Below the pieces are notes generated by a model that was not told where the DNA came from, made no database searches, and was given only the letters and a program-made list of their open reading frames with translations. 64,000 nucleotides of DNA from Coprobacillus cateniformis (lineage in GTDB: Bacteria > Bacillota_I > Bacilli_A > Erysipelotrichales > Coprobacillaceae): positions 3,122,041 through 3,186,040 of the forward strand of contig NZ_WSNW01000001.1 of the NCBI RefSeq assembly GCF_009767585.1. The letters are read 5' to 3'. Positions 44,033 to 52,427 of the stretch are shown here, piece by piece. How positions within the stretch are numbered: position 1 is the stretch's first letter; each line of letters opens with the position of its first letter. The position numbers and the translations under genes were made by a program.

Positions 44033-44806
44033 ATGAATAAAAAATATTTTTTCTTTGATATAGATGGAACATTAACTAATAAATTGACAGGTGAATTGGT
44101 ACCGAGTGCTCAAAAAACAATTCGTCAATTACAAGAAAATGGTCATTTTGTGTGTATTGCGACTGGACGTGCATACTATAAAACTAAAGATTTTGCAAAA
44201 ATATCTGGTATACATCACATTGTTAGTAATGGAGGGGCAGCTTTGACAATCGATGACCATGTTATAGCTAACAGACCATTAGACCATAAGACAGCTGTTG
44301 CTTTATGTGAAGAAGCTGAACGAAAAGGCTATGGCGTGTTAATTGCAACTGATGATAGCATTGATGTGACTATGATTAATGATAACTTTATCAATCAGGT
44401 GGGATATCGTCAGGAACCAACACGCTATTTTTTAAAACAATCACTTCGTTATTGTGATATACCAGAGATTTATAAAATATATATCGCAATTTCACAAGAT
44501 GATGAGAAGAACCTTAAATTAAAAGACTCAATTGGGTATATTCGTTTTGTTGATGACTATTTAACATTTCAGCATGATGAAAAAGATCGAGGAATTTTAA
44601 ATATGATCAAGACAATTCATGGAAAGGTTGAAGATGTTGTTGTTTTTGGTGATGATTATAATGATCTTGTGATGTTTCGACCTGAATGGACATCAATTGC
44701 AATGGGAAATGCATGTGATGCATTGAAGAAAAAAGCAGACTTTGTTACAAAGGCAAGCTATGATGATGGAATTGAATATGCTTGTCGCCATTATGGATGG
44801 ATATAA
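44033..44806 (+). CDS. Cof-type HAD-IIB family hydrolase
   Basis: 257 residues with HAD motif I FDIDGTLT, motif II IATGRAYYK, the IIB cap and motifs III/IV in VVFGDDYNDLVMF. A phosphatase for small metabolites, substrate unknown. GAGGTTAGAAAG precedes ATG 44033. Only about 28% of the sequence looks shared with the copy at 18863 by eye, mostly the motifs. Confidence 0.9.
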   Translation: MNKKYFFFDIDGTLTNKLTGELVPSAQKTIRQLQENGHFVCIATGRAYYKTKDFAKISGIHHIVSNGGAALTIDDHVIANRPLDHKTAVALCEEAERKGYGVLIATDDSIDVTMINDNFINQVGYRQEPTRYFLKQSLRYCDIPEIYKIYIAISQDDEKNLKLKDSIGYIRFVDDYLTFQHDEKDRGILNMIKTIHGKVEDVVVFGDDYNDLVMFRPEWTSIAMGNACDALKKKADFVTKASYDDGIEYACRHYGWI

Positions 44807-44814
44807 AAGAAAGC

Positions 44815-44870
44815 CCTTACATATGATGTTGACTTTTGAAAAAAATTGGTATAACCTTAAATATGTAAGG
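44815..44870 (+). promoter_or_regulatory. 10-bp inverted repeat flanking a promoter and covering the next ribosome binding site
   Basis: CCTTACATAT (44815-44824) and ATATGTAAGG (44861-44870) are perfect arms 36 bases apart. TTGACT (44829-44834) and TATAAC (44850-44855) lie between them. The right arm overlaps TAAGGAGG of the gene at 44881. Confidence 0.6.
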
Positions 44871-44880
44871 AGGCATTGCT

Positions 44881-45402
44881 ATGAACAGTGGACGTTATGG
44901 ACAACATAATCTAAAAATAATAGGATTGATTTTAGGCGCAATGGTGATAATCTCAACCTTTGTAATTCTTTTATCAGGTGATCGATATGAAGATTACTTA
45001 GGTCTAGGTGAATACCCAAATTGTATGAAGGTTGATGAATATGGAGATGCAGGAAATGATGAGGGATGTGTACGTCATACAAGAACGTTAACGCCAGATT
45101 ATCAAGATGTATACTCATTAAGTTTTGAAACATTTTATATGAAATCTGAAGATACAGCTTATCACAAATATCAGACTTTAAAAGAAAGTATGAAGTCACA
45201 AGAAGTCGTGGATAAGAATGAAACGAATATTTCTGATGTATCGACAGTGACTTGCTATAAGACTTCTGATAATCAAGTATGGTTTGTTGTTAAAGAAGGG
45301 ACAACTGTGTATAAAGCACATGGTGTTAATCAAGATATGTCAAAAAAACAAAAATGGTTTGATGTCTTAAAGATTAATTATCAAGTTCCTCAAATGGTAT
45401 AA
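44881..45402 (+). CDS. Hypothetical membrane-anchored protein
   Basis: 173 residues: one N-terminal transmembrane helix (about 11-31) and an extracellular domain with three cysteines (PNCMKVDEY, DEGCVRHTR, TVTCYKTSD) that starts soon after the membrane. The mixed beta-rich outer part is not recognised. Strong ribosome binding site TAAGGAGG. It lies alone between a HAD gene and citrate synthase. Confidence 0.75.
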   Translation: MNSGRYGQHNLKIIGLILGAMVIISTFVILLSGDRYEDYLGLGEYPNCMKVDEYGDAGNDEGCVRHTRTLTPDYQDVYSLSFETFYMKSEDTAYHKYQTLKESMKSQEVVDKNETNISDVSTVTCYKTSDNQVWFVVKEGTTVYKAHGVNQDMSKKQKWFDVLKINYQVPQMV

Positions 45403-45473
45403 AATAATTTATTGTATACAATTATACAAAAGTGTGATATAATTATTTCTATATCATAAAAGGGGTGATTGAT

Positions 45474-46808
45474 ATGGAAAATAGAATTCAAAGTTTTTTT
45501 GAAAAATCTTTAGAAGAAAATCAAATTGATAATGAATTATACAAAAAATATTCTGTTAAAAAGGGATTGCGTAATGAAGATGGAACAGGTGTATTGGTCG
45601 GATTAACGAAAATCTCAGATGTTGTAGGATATAAAAAAGTTGATGGAGAAAAGTTTGATGATTATGGTAGCCTGTATTATCGAGGTATAAATGTCAAAGA
45701 TATTATTGAAGCACAGCGTCAAGAAAAAAGATATCTTTTTGAAGAGGTTTGCTTTTTGATTTTGTTTGGTTATTTGCCTAATGAGCAGGAATTTAAAGAG
45801 TTCAAACAAATTTTAAGTGATAATTATGAATTGCCTCCACATTATCTTGAGGGGAATATTTTAGGATTTCCAGCTAAAAATTTAATGAATAAACTTCAAC
45901 AAGAAGTTTTAATGTTGTATTCTTATGATGATAATCCTGATAATACTGAAACAAGGGAAACATTAGAAAAAGGAATTAATTTATTAGCAAAAATTCCATC
46001 AATAGTTTGCTATACTTATCAGACAAAAGTTCATTATTTTGATGAACAGAGCTTATTTATTCATCATGTTAATCAGGATTATAGTATAGCTGAAACTATC
46101 CTGTCTTTACTGAGGGATGATGGTAATTTTAGTGAGAAAGAAGCAGAAATATTGGATATTTCTTTAGTTTTACATGCTGATCATGGTGGTGGGAACAACT
46201 CGACATTTACAAATGTTGTGATTTCCTCAACAGGTACAGATATTTATTCTGCAGTTGCAGGGGCGATTGGTTCGCTAAAGGGTCCACGTCATGGTGGAGC
46301 AAATTTGGCTGTTAAAAAGCAAATGGAATTAGCAATTAATGAGATTTCTACGCAGGCATCTGATGAGCAAATCAGAACTATTATACAACGCATTTTGGAT
46401 AAAGATTTTAATGATAAGAGTGGATTGATTTATGGAATTGGACATGCTGTCTATACTTTAAGTGATCCTCGTAGTGAGATATTGGCTGCGAAATGTAAAG
46501 AACTGGCAATGGAAAAAAATCGTCTTGAAGAATTTGAGTTTTATACACGCTTTGCAATGGTTGCGATTGATGAAATATATACAAGAAAGGGTATTCGTGT
46601 CTGTACAAATGTTGATTTTTACAGTGGACTTGTTTATGACATGTTAGATATTCCAAGTGATTTATATACATTGCTCTTTGTTGCAGCAAGAACAGTAGGA
46701 TGGATTGCTCATAATATTGAAAACAAATTATATTCTAATCGTATTATTAGACCGGCAACAAAATATGTAGGTGGAATTGATGAATATGAAAACATTGAAG
46801 ACCGATAG
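45474..46808 (+). CDS. Citrate synthase
   Basis: Condenses oxaloacetate with acetyl-CoA. The 444 residues have the catalytic set: His in LHADHGGGNNSTF, His in GSLKGPRHGGANLAV and Asp in FYSGLVYDMLDIP. The N-terminus (about 60 residues before GVLVGLTKISDVVGYKK) follows the form common in gut Bacillota. No aconitase or isocitrate dehydrogenase is beside it, so it may serve glutamate synthesis elsewhere. ATG 45474 follows AAAGGGGTGA. A methylcitrate synthase role is possible. Confidence 0.93.
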   Translation: MENRIQSFFEKSLEENQIDNELYKKYSVKKGLRNEDGTGVLVGLTKISDVVGYKKVDGEKFDDYGSLYYRGINVKDIIEAQRQEKRYLFEEVCFLILFGYLPNEQEFKEFKQILSDNYELPPHYLEGNILGFPAKNLMNKLQQEVLMLYSYDDNPDNTETRETLEKGINLLAKIPSIVCYTYQTKVHYFDEQSLFIHHVNQDYSIAETILSLLRDDGNFSEKEAEILDISLVLHADHGGGNNSTFTNVVISSTGTDIYSAVAGAIGSLKGPRHGGANLAVKKQMELAINEISTQASDEQIRTIIQRILDKDFNDKSGLIYGIGHAVYTLSDPRSEILAAKCKELAMEKNRLEEFEFYTRFAMVAIDEIYTRKGIRVCTNVDFYSGLVYDMLDIPSDLYTLLFVAARTVGWIAHNIENKLYSNRIIRPATKYVGGIDEYENIEDR

Positions 46809-47383
46809 AAAAGCGTTTTTCTATGATATTGATGGGAACATTAGCAATAGGAACTGATGTTCCTTTATCGATTCAAAAAGCTTTCTATGAATTAAAAAAA
46901 GAAGGGCATCTGCTCTTCATTTGTACAGGTCGTCCATATGAATATGCTTCACAATTTTTTCAACAATATGTTGATGGCTTCATTGCAAGTAATGGACGCT
47001 ATGTTATTTATAGAAATAAGGTTTTATGAGATGAACCGCTGAATCATGAACAGATTATATATTTTATGAAAGTTATAAGAAAACATCACTGTGGTTTCGC
47101 TTTTATAGATCATGATAGCGGTTATTTAGAGAATCAAGATATTCAAGTTTTAGAAGAGATTATGACAACCTATAAAAAAGGTTATTATCAGATTGACTTT
47201 AATGATGAGGATGTAAGTGGTTATATGTTTGATCTTTATTTTTCACACTATGATCAATTTAAGGCTGTTCAAAATGAACTTAAGGAAACTGTGGTTTTGA
47301 ATGAACATTATCCTCATTTAAGTGCTGATGCAACAATTTTAGGAATTGATAAAGGTGATGGCTTCAAACGGATCGTTAGAACA
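46791..47383 (+). pseudogene. Broken Cof-type HAD hydrolase gene
   Basis: ATG 46791 opens MKTLKTDRKAFFYDIDG inside the end of citrate synthase, then an extra A near 46842 shifts the frame; the next frame gives TLAIGTDVPLSIQKAF and ICTGRPYEYAS (motif II). A TGA stop at 47027-47029 breaks it again, and the same frame resumes to ILGIDKGDGFKRIV, the block before motif III. Motifs III and IV are missing because the sequence then joins a PTS EIIC fragment. Three lesions make it certainly non-functional. Confidence 0.85.
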
Positions 47384-47837
47384 TATTTGGACTGCAGGTT
47401 TTAATTATTTGCATATCTGGACAAGCACAGTTTGGCCATTGTTGATATTAATGTTATTTTCAAAAGTTAAGTTTCTAAAGAAATTGGCAATTCTTTCAAT
47501 TCCGGCGGCTATTTTCTCAATTATCGAACCAGTTATGTTTGGATTACCGCTAGCATTAAATCCATTTTTGATCATTCCATTTATCATTTCGACATGCATC
47601 GGAAGTTTTGTGACATATGGATTATGTATGTTAGGCGTCTTTTCAAAATTCTATGCAACATTACCATGGGCTACACCTCCATTTATTTTAGGACCATTAG
47701 CTTCTGGTGATATGATGACGATTGTAGTTGTATTCTTGAATGTTATTATTGGTTTGATTATCTTTTATCCATTTTTTAAAGCCTTTGAAAAAAATGAATT
47801 AGAAAAAGAAAAAAATCATGAGTTATCAATGAAATAA
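47384..47837 (+). pseudogene. 3' fragment of a cellobiose/lactose-type PTS EIIC gene
   Basis: About 150 C-terminal residues of an EIIC: WTAGFNYLHIWTSTVWPLL, then the conserved IIEPVMFGLPLALNPFLIIP and LPWATPPFILGPLASGD. The N-terminal two thirds is gone and there is no proper start; an ATG at 47346 belongs to the neighbouring HAD remnant in another frame. A deletion that fused two unrelated genes explains the layout. Confidence 0.8.
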
Positions 47838-47865
47838 TAAATCCCAAAGTGAAAAAAGTAGAGAT

Positions 47866-47901
47866 AAAAAGGTTTCTCCTAGTATAAAGAGAAACCTTTT
47901 T
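47866..47901. terminator. Bidirectional terminator
   Basis: AAAAAGGTTTCTC and GAGAAACCTTTTT around a 10-base loop, with T runs on both strands; serves ilvE on the minus strand. Confidence 0.9.
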
Positions 47902-47902
47902 G

Positions 47903-48967
47903 CTATTTTAATATTTTTGTCCAATTATATTTATCTTCCAAACGACCCCATTGAATACCAGTTAAAGTATCAAATAACTTTTGTGTCAACTCCCCAGTTT
48001 TAAAGTTATTGATAGTGACTTTATCACCTTTATAACATAACTCACCGATTGGTGAAATCACCGCTGCAGTACCTGTTCCCCAAGCTTCTTTTAAAGCCCC
48101 AGTTTTTCCAGCTTCCATTAATTCATCAATACTTAAATTACGTTCTTCAACTTTGTAGCCCCAATCTCTTAGAATATGCAGAATAGAATCTCGTGTTACA
48201 CCAGGAAGGACAGTTCCTTCTAAAGCAGCAGTAACAATTGTGTCATTAATTAAGAACATAACATTCATTGTACCAACTTCATCAACATATTTTCTATGAA
48301 CGCCATCTAACCAGAGGACTTGTGTATAACCATTTTGTTCAGCTTTGACCTGGGCTGCAATACTGGCAGCATAATTACCACCACATTTTGTGAATCCTGT
48401 TCCACCCTTAACAGCTCTAACATATTCATCTTCAACCCAAATCTTTACAGGATTAACTCCTTCTGGATAATAATTACCAACTGGTGATAAAATAATTATA
48501 AATTTATAACTATTAGCAGGATGAACACCAACACCAGGTTCTGTCGCAAAAGTGAATGGGCGAATATAAAGTGAAGTTCCAGGTGCTGTAGGAATCCACT
48601 CTTGTTCATACTTCACAATCGCTTCAACAGCTTCGACAAACATATCTTCGGGTAATTCAGCCATACAAATACGTTTGTTAGAGTTAATCATTCTTCGTGC
48701 ATTCATTTCTGGTCTAAAGAGAAGAATATCCCCATCAGGATTACGATATGCTTTCAAACCTTCAAAAGTTTCTTGGGCATAGTGTAGAACCATAGTCGCT
48801 GGATCCATAGCAATTGGACCATAAGGTACAATTCTTGCATCATGCCAGCCTTTTTCTTTATTCCAATCCAAGATGAACATGTGATCAGTAAAATATTTGC
48901 CAAATCCTAAATTGTTTTGGTCTGGTTTCTCTTTGAGAGATGCCGCTTTTTCAATTTTGATTTCCAT
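47903..48967 (-). CDS. ilvE: Branched-chain amino acid aminotransferase
   Basis: Last step of leucine, isoleucine and valine synthesis, or first step of their breakdown. The 354-residue class IV PLP enzyme shows HYAQETFEGLKAYRN, the PLP region FTKCGGNYAAS, LWLDGVHRKYVDEVGTMN and GTGTAAVISPIGEL. The length fits the longer IlvE form. GGGGGAT precedes the start on the minus strand. It is monocistronic, with no ilv operon and no T-box in the short upstream region. Confidence 0.96.
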   Translation of the reverse strand: MEIKIEKAASLKEKPDQNNLGFGKYFTDHMFILDWNKEKGWHDARIVPYGPIAMDPATMVLHYAQETFEGLKAYRNPDGDILLFRPEMNARRMINSNKRICMAELPEDMFVEAVEAIVKYEQEWIPTAPGTSLYIRPFTFATEPGVGVHPANSYKFIIILSPVGNYYPEGVNPVKIWVEDEYVRAVKGGTGFTKCGGNYAASIAAQVKAEQNGYTQVLWLDGVHRKYVDEVGTMNVMFLINDTIVTAALEGTVLPGVTRDSILHILRDWGYKVEERNLSIDELMEAGKTGALKEAWGTGTAAVISPIGELCYKGDKVTINNFKTGELTQKLFDTLTGIQWGRLEDKYNWTKILK

Positions 48968-49030
48968 AATAAATCCCCCTTTGATAATTAATGAAATTAT
49001 ACTCTTTTTTTATATAAGTGGCAATATATT

Positions 49031-49058
49031 TTTACATTATCAAAAAGAATGATATAAT
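49031..49058 (+). promoter_or_regulatory. Promoter of the EIIB gene
   Basis: TTTACA 49031-49036, 16 bases, TATAAT 49053-49058. Confidence 0.7.
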
Positions 49059-49090
49059 ATTAAGGAATAAGATAAAAATGGAGGCTATTT

Positions 49091-49489
49091 ATGATTAAGA
49101 TTTTATTGTGTTGTGGTGGTGGCTTTTCTTCTAGTTTTGTTGCTGAAAGAATGAAAAAGGAAATTCAAAATTTAGGAATGGAAGATGATGTTATGATTGA
49201 ATTTTCACCTTTCTCTATTGCTAAAAATAGATTTTTAGAGTTTGATATTGTTGTGTGTTGTCCACATCTCAATATTTATGTGAAACAATTGGTTGAAAAA
49301 GAAGATATTCCCATTCCAATTTATGTTTTACCTCCAAGGATGTATGGGAACATGGAAATTAAAGAAATTTATCAGGATGCTTGTGATTTGATTCAAATGT
49401 TTCAAGAAACACATCAAAATCCTGTTCATTTTCCCCATGAGGATAATGTTTTAAGAATCACAAGACAATGTGCATATCGTCATCAATAA
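49091..49489 (+). CDS. PTS system EIIB component, lactose/cellobiose type
   Basis: 132 residues; the N-terminal LLCCGGGFSSSFVAERMKKE carries the phosphocysteine loop of cellobiose-type EIIB (one of Cys 7 or Cys 8). The C-terminal 25 residues extend beyond the usual 100-105. There is no EIIA or EIIC beside it; the only EIIC sequence in the window is the fragment at 47384. It has its own promoter and terminator, so it may still be expressed, perhaps with a regulatory role. Confidence 0.8.
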   Translation: MIKILLCCGGGFSSSFVAERMKKEIQNLGMEDDVMIEFSPFSIAKNRFLEFDIVVCCPHLNIYVKQLVEKEDIPIPIYVLPPRMYGNMEIKEIYQDACDLIQMFQETHQNPVHFPHEDNVLRITRQCAYRHQ

Positions 49490-49515
49490 GATAAACAATG
49501 TTTATCTTATTTTGA
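49488..49515 (+). terminator. Stem-loop terminator after EIIB
   Basis: AAGATAAAC, AAT, GTTTATCTT then ATTTT; the T run is short. Confidence 0.6.
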
Positions 49516-49554
49516 TATGTTTTTTTTGCAGAATGTGAAATTATTGATATTTTG

Positions 49555-49583
49555 TTGAAAGAATGGGTAAATTCCTATATAAT
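49555..49583 (+). promoter_or_regulatory. Promoter of the DUF969 operon
   Basis: TTGAAA 49555-49560, 17 bases, TATAAT 49578-49583, 37 bases before the start codon. Confidence 0.8.
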
Positions 49584-49619
49584 ACAAACCGTCGAGAAAT
49601 TTTGAAAGGAGAAGAAACT

Positions 49620-50297
49620 ATGCAATATATTACATTAATTGGTATTGTTATTATTGTTATTGGGTTTGCATTAAAACTAGATGTATTGGCTGTTGTTATT
49701 GTGTCTGGTATTGTTACAGGCCTAGTTGCTGGAATGGATTTTTTAGAAATTTTAAGGATTCTTGGTGAATCTTTTGTCAATAATAGATTGATGTCTATTT
49801 TCTTGATTATTTTTCCAGTTATAGCTATCATCGAAAGATATGGCTTAAAGGAAAGAGCAGCTTATTTGATTGGGAAAATTAGAAATGCATCAGCTGGGAA
49901 AGTTTTATCTATTTATAGTGTCATTCGTTCAATTGCTTCAGGATTAAATGTAAGAATCGGAGGGCATGTTCAATTTGTAAGACCTTTAATTTTACCTATG
50001 AGTGAAGCTGCTGCTGAAAAATCAAAAGGTGAGAAGTTAACTGAGGCTGAAGATGAAGAGATTAAAGGGTTATCTGCTGCTGTTGAAAACTATGGAAATT
50101 TCTTTGCTCAAAACTGTTTTCCTGCTTCTAGTGGAGTTGTTTTGATTCAAGGAACGTTGGTTGGGTTAGGATATCAAGATGTTACGTTGTCAATGATTTC
50201 ATCATCAGCATTCTACATTGCTTTTATTTCTGTTTTTTTAACAGTAATACAAGTGCTATGGTATGATAGGAAACTCAAGAAAGGAGGAAATCGATAA
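49620..50297 (+). CDS. DUF969 family membrane protein
   Basis: 225 residues with about five hydrophobic segments, an inner soluble loop rich in Glu (KSKGEKLTEAEDEEIKGLSA) and the family stretch YGNFFAQNCFPASSGVVLIQ. ATG 49620 follows GAAAGGAG; an earlier frame start at 49563 lies upstream of the promoter -10 box. It is always found with DUF979, and the two together look like halves of a permease. Stop overlaps the DUF979 start (TAATG). Confidence 0.9.
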   Translation: MQYITLIGIVIIVIGFALKLDVLAVVIVSGIVTGLVAGMDFLEILRILGESFVNNRLMSIFLIIFPVIAIIERYGLKERAAYLIGKIRNASAGKVLSIYSVIRSIASGLNVRIGGHVQFVRPLILPMSEAAAEKSKGEKLTEAEDEEIKGLSAAVENYGNFFAQNCFPASSGVVLIQGTLVGLGYQDVTLSMISSSAFYIAFISVFLTVIQVLWYDRKLKKGGNR

Positions 50298-51304
50298 TGA
50301 CTGAATTTTTAGGAACGTTTCTTCCAGAATTTTTCTATGTATTATGTGGCTTGGTGAGTTTTGATACTGCATTAAGAGCTACTAAAAATGAAGAATCTAA
50401 GATAGGGACATCATTATTCTGGTGTTTACTTGGAATTATCTTTATGTTTGGAAAATTGATTCCCTCTGTTGTTACTGGGGCTTTATTGGTTGTTATGGGA
50501 TGTTTGACAGCAACGAAGCAAGTGAGAATGTCTAGCTTTGTTGAGTCAACACCTGAATTTCGTCAGGCTGCTAGTGAAAAAGTAGGGAATAAGATTTTTA
50601 TTCCAGCTGTATCAATTGGAATTATGGCACTGCTTTTATCATTTATTAAATATAATGCCAATACATTCTTCTTTGCTTTTAGAGATATATTGGCACCAAT
50701 TATTTCATTTGGAAGCGGTGGTGGAGATGCAGTTGCCTTAGATGGTGCTGTAATGACTGGAACAGCTTGTCTGGTTGCTTTGATATTAGCGATGGCTATC
50801 TGTAGACCTAAAGTTTCTGAAACACGTTCTGATACATCACGTTTATTAATGCAAGTTGGTGCATCTTGTTTGTTGCCACAATTGTTAGGAGCTTTAGGTG
50901 CTGTATTTAAAGAGGCAGGAGTTGGTGATGTTATTTCACAAATCATTTCAAGTGTTGTTCCAGCTGGCAATATTGTTGTTGGTGTTATTGTCTATGTTTT
51001 AGGAATGGTTATTTTTACAATGATTATGGGTAATGCATTTGCAGCATTTACAGTTATTACGATTGGCATAGGATACCCATTTGTTATTGCTCAAGGTGGG
51101 AATCCTGCGGTTATTGGTGCTTTAGGAATGACAGCAGGTTATTGTGGAACATTGATGACACCTATGGCTGCCAACTTTAACATTGTTCCTTGTGCTGTAC
51201 TAGAAACAAAAGACCAGAAATGGGCTGTTATTAAAGCACAGTTGCCAATGGCTTTAATTATGATTGTTATTCACGTTGTTTTAATGTTAGTCTTAGGATT
51301 CTAG
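50297..51304 (+). CDS. DUF979 family membrane protein
   Basis: 335 residues and nine to ten hydrophobic segments, with family blocks FGSGGGDAVALDGAVMTG and GYCGTLMTPMAANFNIVPCA, the second like transporter re-entrant segments. Coupled to DUF969 by a shared base and followed 10 bases later by pcp. A transport role with DUF969 is inferred from architecture and context; the substrate is not known from sequence. Confidence 0.9.
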   Translation: MTEFLGTFLPEFFYVLCGLVSFDTALRATKNEESKIGTSLFWCLLGIIFMFGKLIPSVVTGALLVVMGCLTATKQVRMSSFVESTPEFRQAASEKVGNKIFIPAVSIGIMALLLSFIKYNANTFFFAFRDILAPIISFGSGGGDAVALDGAVMTGTACLVALILAMAICRPKVSETRSDTSRLLMQVGASCLLPQLLGALGAVFKEAGVGDVISQIISSVVPAGNIVVGVIVYVLGMVIFTMIMGNAFAAFTVITIGIGYPFVIAQGGNPAVIGALGMTAGYCGTLMTPMAANFNIVPCAVLETKDQKWAVIKAQLPMALIMIVIHVVLMLVLGF

Positions 51305-51314
51305 GAGGAAAGTT

Positions 51315-51956
51315 ATGAAAATTTTAGTAACTGGTTTTGATCCCTTTGGTGGAGAAAAAATTAATCCAGCGATTGAATCTGTGAAGAAACTGTCAGATAC
51401 AATTGCTGGAGCACAAATTGTAAAATTGGAAATTCCTACAGTTTGTCATCGTTCTTTAGCAGTTATAGATCAGGCAATTCAGGAACATAATCCTGATGTT
51501 GTCTTATCAATTGGGCAGGCAGGAGGAAGAACAGATATTACAGTGGAACGTATTGGTATTAATATGGATGATTGTCGTATTCCAGATAATGATGGTCAAC
51601 AGATTATTGATGAACCTGTGTTTCCCAATGGACCTGCTGCTTATTTCTCAAATTTACCGATTAAGGCAATGGTTGCTCGTATCCAGGAACGTCAAATTCC
51701 TGCATCAGTTTCAAATAGTGCAGGAACATTTGTATGCAATCACGTTCTCTATGGGGTGAGACATATTATTGAAACCAAATATCCTGGAAAAAGAAGTGGA
51801 TTTATACATATCCCATTTTTGCCACAACAAGTGATTGATAAGAAAAATATGCCAAGCATGAGCTTGGATAGTATTGTTGAAGCTCTGACGGCTGCAATTG
51901 AAGCAATCATTGACACACAGGAAGATATCAAAGTAACAGGTGGGGCTACACATTAA
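51315..51956 (+). CDS. pcp: Pyroglutamyl peptidase I (pyrrolidone-carboxylate peptidase)
   Basis: Removes N-terminal 5-oxoproline from peptides. The 213 residues show the start ILVTGFDPFGGEKINPA, the catalytic Glu region (DITVERIGINMDD), the Cys in SNSAGTFVCNHVLYG and the His in GFIHIPFLPQQ. Length is normal. AGGAGG precedes ATG 51315. Stop shares a base with the next gene. Confidence 0.97.
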   Translation: MKILVTGFDPFGGEKINPAIESVKKLSDTIAGAQIVKLEIPTVCHRSLAVIDQAIQEHNPDVVLSIGQAGGRTDITVERIGINMDDCRIPDNDGQQIIDEPVFPNGPAAYFSNLPIKAMVARIQERQIPASVSNSAGTFVCNHVLYGVRHIIETKYPGKRSGFIHIPFLPQQVIDKKNMPSMSLDSIVEALTAAIEAIIDTQEDIKVTGGATH

Positions 51957-52417
51957 TGAAACATCGAATATTTGTATATGGAACTTTAAGATTGGGTATG
52001 TATAATTATGATTTGTATCTAAGGGATGAAGATTCGTTTCGCAGTTATGCATACATCAAAGGAAGTTTAATGACAATTTTAACAAAAGTTTATCCAGCTT
52101 ATTTAACTGAGGGTCACCATATGATTTTAGGTGAAATTCATGAAGTTGATGAAGAGACTTTAAAGAAAATTGATAAAATGGAAGGATATAAAGGATATAA
52201 TTGTATTGATAATGAATATAATAAGGAAATATGTCCTATATATGATGATCAAGGCCATGAAATTGAAAAACTTCCAGTATATGTTTACAATATGGATAAT
52301 GAAGATAATGTTTTATTATTAGGTGATGATATTCACTGTCTAGATTATGTTCAATATATTCAACAAAAAAGAGATGGAAAAAAGAGTTTATTCGACTTCG
52401 ATTCTGAAGAAGAATAA
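51956..52417 (+). CDS. Gamma-glutamylcyclotransferase-like protein (AIG2 type)
   Basis: 153 residues with the GGCT fold marks RIFVYGTLRLGMYNYDLYL at the N-terminus and HEVDEETLKKIDKMEGY, where the Glu of MEGY matches the catalytic acid. These enzymes release 5-oxoproline from gamma-glutamyl amines or peptides. The C-terminus is acidic (SLFDFDSEEE). Start overlaps the pcp stop (TAATG), so it is made with the peptidase and the DUF969/979 pair. Confidence 0.85.
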   Translation: MKHRIFVYGTLRLGMYNYDLYLRDEDSFRSYAYIKGSLMTILTKVYPAYLTEGHHMILGEIHEVDEETLKKIDKMEGYKGYNCIDNEYNKEICPIYDDQGHEIEKLPVYVYNMDNEDNVLLLGDDIHCLDYVQYIQQKRDGKKSLFDFDSEEE

Positions 52418-52427
52418 ACTCTTTTTC
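52379..52427. terminator. Bidirectional terminator
   Basis: AAGAGTTTATTC and GAATAAACTCTT with A and T runs outside, across the end of the cyclotransferase gene; also ends the convergent gene. Confidence 0.88.

Noticed and set aside
47346..47383. ATG 47346 as start of an intact 163-residue EIIC-like protein
   Set aside because: Those first codons are the HAD remnant read in another frame; the EIIC similarity begins only near 47384 and lacks the first two thirds of the family.
48968..49090. T-box or other riboswitch before ilvE
   Set aside because: The gap is only about 120 bases, is shared with the divergent EIIB promoter and shows no T-box sequence or specifier stem.
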